DNA of 8,747 nucleotides, taken from contig DATNFW010000058.1 in NCBI GenBank assembly GCA_035606175.1, positions 1-8,747 on the forward strand, written 5' to 3'. Source of the DNA: JASHUC01 sp035606175. Its GTDB lineage: Bacteria; Pseudomonadota; Gammaproteobacteria; Steroidobacterales; Steroidobacteraceae. The translations under genes were made by a program, and so were the position numbers. The notes beneath the pieces were generated by a model. It made no database searches. It was not told the DNA's origin and was given only the letters and a program-made list of their open reading frames with translations. Below are positions 5,620 to 8,747 of the stretch, in pieces. Positions within the stretch are counted from its first letter, which is position 1. Each line of letters starts with the position of its first letter.

Positions 5620-7155
5620 ATGCGCTGCCTCCCTCACCTGCTCAAGCAGCTCGCGGTCGTATTGGGTGCGGCGGTGCTCGTCGCGGGCTCGACGATGGTC
5701 GCCGCTCAGTCGGAGCCCGAGCTGCCGGATATCGGCAATCCCGCGGGTGCGCTCGTCAGCGCCGACGATACTTACGCGATAAGTCTCATGATGCTGCGGC
5801 AGGCGCGCTCGCAGGGAGCCATCCTCGACGATCCCGAATCCGACGAATACATCCAGTCGATCGGCGCGCGAATCGCCTCGCAGGCACCGGAGCAGCCGCA
5901 CCCGATCCAATACGTGATCATGCGCGACGACGAGGTCAACTCGACGGCGTTCGGTGACATCGTCTTCATGTGGACCGGTCTGATCATCGCGACGGAGAAC
6001 GAATCGGAGCTCGCGGGCGTGATGGCCCACGAGACGGCGCACGTCACGCAGCACCATTTCGCCCGTGGGCTCGTCGCACAGCGCCGGCAGTCCATCACCG
6101 CCGCGGCCGCGATGCTCGCCACTGTACTTCTCGGTGCCGTCGCAGGCGGTGCGAGCAGTCCGGACATCATCGAGGGGGGCATCGCCGCCGCGCAGGGCAT
6201 GGCGGCGCAGCAGGAGATCAACTACACGCGCACCCAGGAGTGGGAGGCCGACCGCGTCGGTATGCAGTATCTGTCCAAGGCGGGTTACAGCCCCTATGGG
6301 ATGGCGGACGCCTTCGAGATGCTGCAGCAGCGCTACGGCTACGAGCAGGGCTTCATTCCGAAGTTCCTGAACAACCATCCCGTCACGCCCGATCGCATCG
6401 CGGAGGCGCGGGACCGCGCCGCGCGTCTGCCGAAGCCGGCGAACCTGCATGACTCGGTGATGTACGGCCTGGTTCGCGAGCGACTGCGCGTGCTTACCGC
6501 AGACTCCAACTTCGACATCCTCGGGTATTACCGCAAGCGTCTGGAGTCGAACACACCGGCGCTCGAGGACCAGTACGGCTATGGCGTCGCGCTCATCGCG
6601 CGCGGCCAGCCCGCGAAAGCGGTGAAGGTCCTGCAACCGCTCGTCTCCGAGCACCAAGGGGTGATCCTGCTGCGCAGCGCGCTCGGCCAGGCGCAGGTCG
6701 AGGCGGGTGAAGTGCGCCAAGGGCTCGCGACCTTCGCCGAGGGCGAGGTGCTCTTCCCGCGCAACGTGCCGCTCACCGTGCGCTACTCCGAGGCGCTCAT
6801 CAAGGCAGGACGCGGCCGCGAGGCTCACGAGCTGCTGCTCGATCTGTTCAACAATGTCGAGCCGACGCCCATGCAGATCAAGCTCACCGCCCAGGCGGCG
6901 AGCGCGGCCGGCGATCCCGGGGATGCGTACTACTACATGGGCGAGTATCAGATCTCGAACGGCAACCTGCCCCTCGCAACCCAGCAGCTGCGGCTTGCCC
7001 TCGCGACGCCGCACCTCAACAACGTCCAGCGCGAGCGCTACAGCGCACGCCTCGCGGAGATTCGCGACTTCCTCCAGCAGGAGCAGCGAGAGCAGCGCGG
7101 CCGCAACCAGCTCACGAGCAGCGGCGGCAACGGTCTCGATTTCACCCCCCGCTGA
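5620..7155 (+). CDS. bepA: Periplasmic M48 metalloprotease with TPR region, BepA-like
   Basis: BepA is a zinc protease and chaperone-like factor that helps assemble LptD and other outer-membrane proteins at the BAM complex and degrades stalled ones. The 511-residue product is close to E. coli BepA (487). A signal peptide with hydrophobic core at about residues 11-28 probably ends at VAA-Q (29/30). The M48 zinc motif is HETAH (H137, E138, H141), with third ligand E209 in EWEADRVG and the family histidine H253 in NNHPVTPDR. The C-terminal half (about 270-490) is an alpha-helical TPR-like region with recurring LxxA/G patterns, ending in a Gln/Glu/Arg-rich tail. No convincing Shine-Dalgarno precedes the ATG, but no better in-frame start is seen. 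mlaA follows after 56 bases. Confidence 0.93.
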   Translation: MRCLPHLLKQLAVVLGAAVLVAGSTMVAAQSEPELPDIGNPAGALVSADDTYAISLMMLRQARSQGAILDDPESDEYIQSIGARIASQAPEQPHPIQYVIMRDDEVNSTAFGDIVFMWTGLIIATENESELAGVMAHETAHVTQHHFARGLVAQRRQSITAAAAMLATVLLGAVAGGASSPDIIEGGIAAAQGMAAQQEINYTRTQEWEADRVGMQYLSKAGYSPYGMADAFEMLQQRYGYEQGFIPKFLNNHPVTPDRIAEARDRAARLPKPANLHDSVMYGLVRERLRVLTADSNFDILGYYRKRLESNTPALEDQYGYGVALIARGQPAKAVKVLQPLVSEHQGVILLRSALGQAQVEAGEVRQGLATFAEGEVLFPRNVPLTVRYSEALIKAGRGREAHELLLDLFNNVEPTPMQIKLTAQAASAAGDPGDAYYYMGEYQISNGNLPLATQQLRLALATPHLNNVQRERYSARLAEIRDFLQQEQREQRGRNQLTSSGGNGLDFTPR

Positions 7156-7173
7156 GTGCCTCCTCGGCTTGGC

Positions 7174-7182
7174 TGATACAAT
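7174..7182 (+). promoter_or_regulatory. Possible extended -10 promoter of mlaA
   Basis: TGATACAAT is an extended -10 element (TG, one base, TACAAT with five of six matches). It lies in the 56-base gap between bepA and mlaA. No good -35 is visible, as is tolerated with extended -10 sites. Transcription would start near 7189, which argues for the ATG at 7212 over the TTG at 7191. Confidence 0.45.
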
Positions 7183-7211
7183 CCGGCGCTTTGGCTCGGG
7201 CGTTCCAGACC

Positions 7212-8006
7212 ATGCCGACTCCCATCTCGCGCGGCGCCGTACTCGTCGCTCTCTTGAGTGGACTGCTCTCGGCCTGCGCCACACAGGCCGCCCACCGCGA
7301 TCCGCGCGATCCGTGGGAGCCGATGAATCGCAAGATTTTCGCGTTCGACCTCGCGTTCACCCGCAAGGTTGCGCTGCCCGTCGGGCACACCTACCAGCGC
7401 GTCACGCCGAAGGTCGTGCAGACCGGGATCGGGAATTTCTTCGACAACCTGCGGTACCCGGTCGTCTTCGTGAACGATCTGCTGCAGGGAAAGCTCAAGC
7501 CTTTCCTGAGCGACACGGGGCGCTTCTTGTTGAACTCGACGGCTGGCATCGGCGGGCTGTTCGATCCGGCATCGCAGGCGCACTTGCCGAAGAACGACAC
7601 CGATTTCGGCGTGACGCTCGGCACCTGGGGTGCCGGACCCGGTCCTTACCTGGTGCTGCCGTTCCTCGGCATGTCGGATGTTCGCGACGCCTCCGGACAC
7701 GTGCCGGATTACTTCCTCTCACCCACCTACTACATCAACACCACATGGATTTGGCTCAGCCTGGATGCCGTTTATCTGCTGGACACCGACTCTCGCACGC
7801 TGATCCCCGCGTACAACCTGCTGCAGTCTCAGCATCCATTCGATGAATACGCGTTCGCGCGCAACGCCTATCTGCAGCAGCGCGAGTTCAAAATTCACGG
7901 GCAGTCGGTGAAGTCGCAGGAAGAGCAGGAGCTCGAGCTCCAGAAATCGCTCGAAGACTCCGGATCGGATGACACCTCGCCGCCGGGATCATCGCCCAAG
8001 CAATAG
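7212..8006 (+). CDS. mlaA: MlaA (VacJ) outer-membrane lipoprotein of the Mla phospholipid transport system
   Basis: MlaA forms a ring-shaped channel in the inner leaflet of the outer membrane that removes misplaced phospholipids and passes them to periplasmic MlaC. The 264-residue product has a signal peptide with lipobox LSAC (C22). The family core starts at DPWEPMNRKIFAFDLAF and includes GNFFDNLRYPVVFVNDLLQGK, LLNSTAGIGGLFDPAS and the Gly/Pro-rich GTWGAGPGPYLVLPFLG. After about residue 225 comes a Gln/Glu- then Ser/Pro-rich tail, probably disordered. The ATG at 7212 places the signal peptide normally; the in-frame TTG at 7191 would add seven residues. Its 3' end overlaps mlaB by 18 bases on the opposite strand, placing it beside its functional partners. 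Confidence 0.96.
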   Translation: MPTPISRGAVLVALLSGLLSACATQAAHRDPRDPWEPMNRKIFAFDLAFTRKVALPVGHTYQRVTPKVVQTGIGNFFDNLRYPVVFVNDLLQGKLKPFLSDTGRFLLNSTAGIGGLFDPASQAHLPKNDTDFGVTLGTWGAGPGPYLVLPFLGMSDVRDASGHVPDYFLSPTYYINTTWIWLSLDAVYLLDTDSRTLIPAYNLLQSQHPFDEYAFARNAYLQQREFKIHGQSVKSQEEQELELQKSLEDSGSDDTSPPGSSPKQ

Positions 8007-8318
8007 GCTTTCTACCTCGCTGATGCGCGCGATCGCAGAGATCGCCTCGGGCACCCCCGAATAGCGCAGCTCACGCCCGCTGCGCCGTCCCCACGCGAGC
8101 CACTCGAGAAGCACGGCGAGCCCCGCGCTGTCGGATGCGCCGACACCGGAGCAATCGACCGAAATGGGGCTGCCGGAGGCGGAGGAGAATGCCGCGATGC
8201 CGCTCGAGAGTGCGCCCCGCGCCGTGGCAAAAGTGAGCGGGCCGGTCACGGCATACCGGTCGGGCGCGGTCCGTGTGACCTGGACTGTGACCTGGGCAGT
8301 GCGCGTCGGGTCGGCCAT
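7989..8318 (-). CDS. mlaB: MlaB-like STAS-domain protein of the Mla ABC transporter
   Basis: MlaB is the small cytoplasmic STAS subunit that binds the MlaF ATPase and supports assembly and activity of the MlaFEDB inner-membrane complex. The 109-residue product is one STAS domain. The strand VTGPLTFATA is followed by VDCSGVGASDSAGLAVLLEW. S64 in DSAGL occupies the place of the E. coli MlaB threonine (T52) in the same loop. A conserved-looking hydrophobic strand and C-terminal helix (PEAISAIARISEVESLL) complete the fold. It begins 12 bases after mlaC on the same strand and is probably the last gene of the mla operon, since its end runs 18 bases into mlaA. No clear Shine-Dalgarno is visible. Confidence 0.9.
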   Translation of the reverse strand: MADPTRTAQVTVQVTRTAPDRYAVTGPLTFATARGALSSGIAAFSSASGSPISVDCSGVGASDSAGLAVLLEWLAWGRRSGRELRYSGVPEAISAIARISEVESLLLGR

Positions 8319-8330
8319 GACGACGGCGTG

Positions 8331-8747
8331 TCAGGTTTTCCGGTCAGATTTTCCGGCGCCCGGGTTCGGCAGCTGAGCCGGCTTCTCTCCGCGCTTGAGC
8401 CGTTGGATCACGGCATCGAGACCCTGCGCCTCAATTTGGGCGCCGAAGTCGTCGCGGAAGCTCTTGACGTAGCTGATGCCCTCGAGGATCACATCCCAGG
8501 CTTTCCAGCCGTTCGAGGTTCTGCGCAGGGCAAAGTTGACCTTGACCGATGAGCCGTCGTCGCGGCGGATCTCGGTGCGCACGAGCGCGTTCTTGTCCTC
8601 GGCGCCCACTTTCGTCGGAATCACGCGCAGCCGATCGGTTCGGAATCCGAGCAGTGCGTTCCCGTAGTTGGCGAACATCGAATTCTCGAAGGCATCCACG
8701 AATTCCTTCCGCTGCTGAGGCGTCGCGGTGCGCCAGTAGCGGCCGAG
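8331..8747 (-). CDS. mlaC: MlaC periplasmic phospholipid-binding protein, 5' end outside the window
   Basis: MlaC shuttles phospholipid between MlaA at the outer membrane and MlaD at the inner membrane. The window holds the last 138 codons; the signal peptide and N-terminal third lie to the right. Family-typical segments are YWRTATPQQRKEFVDAFENS near the left of the visible part, the strand VKVNFALRRTSNGWKAWDVI, then EGISYVKSFRDDF and the terminal helix GLDAVIQRLKRGEK, ending in a short basic, proline-containing tail. A GTG at 8699 is an internal valine codon, not the start, because recognisable MlaC sequence continues upstream to the edge. mlaB follows after 12 bases, consistent with an mlaFEDCB-type operon. 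Confidence 0.93.
   Translation of the reverse strand, partial: LGRYWRTATPQQRKEFVDAFENSMFANYGNALLGFRTDRLRVIPTKVGAEDKNALVRTEIRRDDGSSVKVNFALRRTSNGWKAWDVILEGISYVKSFRDDFGAQIEAQGLDAVIQRLKRGEKPAQLPNPGAGKSDRKT

Noticed and set aside
5614..7284. 556-codon minus-strand open frame antisense to bepA
   Set aside because: It mirrors bepA through GC-rich codon bias, is rich in Arg/Leu/Val with no recognisable domain, and has no credible start context.
1..8747. Mobile elements, CRISPR arrays, toxin-antitoxin or defence genes
   Set aside because: No direct repeats with spacers, transposase or integrase motifs, or compositional break were seen; the PIN domain belongs to a PhoH fusion and has no antitoxin partner nearby.

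Overview
The window is a GC-rich stretch of bacterial chromosome made up of conserved housekeeping genes. Several features point to a gammaproteobacterium, probably from a high-GC lineage such as the Steroidobacterales, Nevskiales or Xanthomonadales. These are a dapA gene divergent from gcvR-bcp (the E. coli arrangement), a short BamC-like lipoprotein gene overlapping dapA, a tRNA-Ser / 4.5S RNA / dnaX cluster, and BepA and Mla envelope genes. The lineage is inferred from gene order and protein character only. I see no insertion sequence, phage gene, CRISPR array or local change in base composition, and no gene-free stretch longer than about 300 bases.

Minus strand, right to left from 2847 to 1: dapA (lysine and peptidoglycan precursor synthesis) overlaps by 4 bases a small proline-rich lipoprotein gene that looks like the N-terminal part of BamC. 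Next come tRNA-Ser(GGA), then 11 bases later the 4.5S signal recognition particle RNA (ffs), then dnaX (polymerase III tau/gamma clamp-loader subunit). dnaX runs off the left edge inside its Ala/Gly-rich linker. All five are co-oriented with short gaps. A probable promoter precedes the tRNA, but read-through from dapA is possible.

Plus strand, 3052 to 5518: gcvR (two ACT domains), bcp (PrxQ-type peroxiredoxin) and a PIN-PhoH protein (ribonuclease-like domain fused to a PhoH ATPase) form a compact, probably single operon. The PhoH gene starts at a TTG inside the end of bcp. It is followed by bepA (5620-7155), a periplasmic M48 metalloprotease with a TPR region that supports outer-membrane protein assembly, and mlaA (7212-8006), the outer-membrane lipoprotein of the Mla phospholipid-transport system.

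Minus strand, 8747 to 7989: the 3' end of mlaC and all of mlaB, evidently the end of an mla operon that continues to the right. It converges on mlaA and overlaps it tail to tail by 18 bases. Three adjacent genes, bepA, mlaA and mlaBC, therefore serve outer-membrane integrity, and the BamC-like lipoprotein may belong to the same theme.

I did not find a convincing undescribed system. The points most worth a second look are the BamC-like protein with no folded domains, the peroxiredoxin lacking both usual resolving cysteines, and a possible sigma-E-type promoter ahead of bepA. Each is a modest observation.
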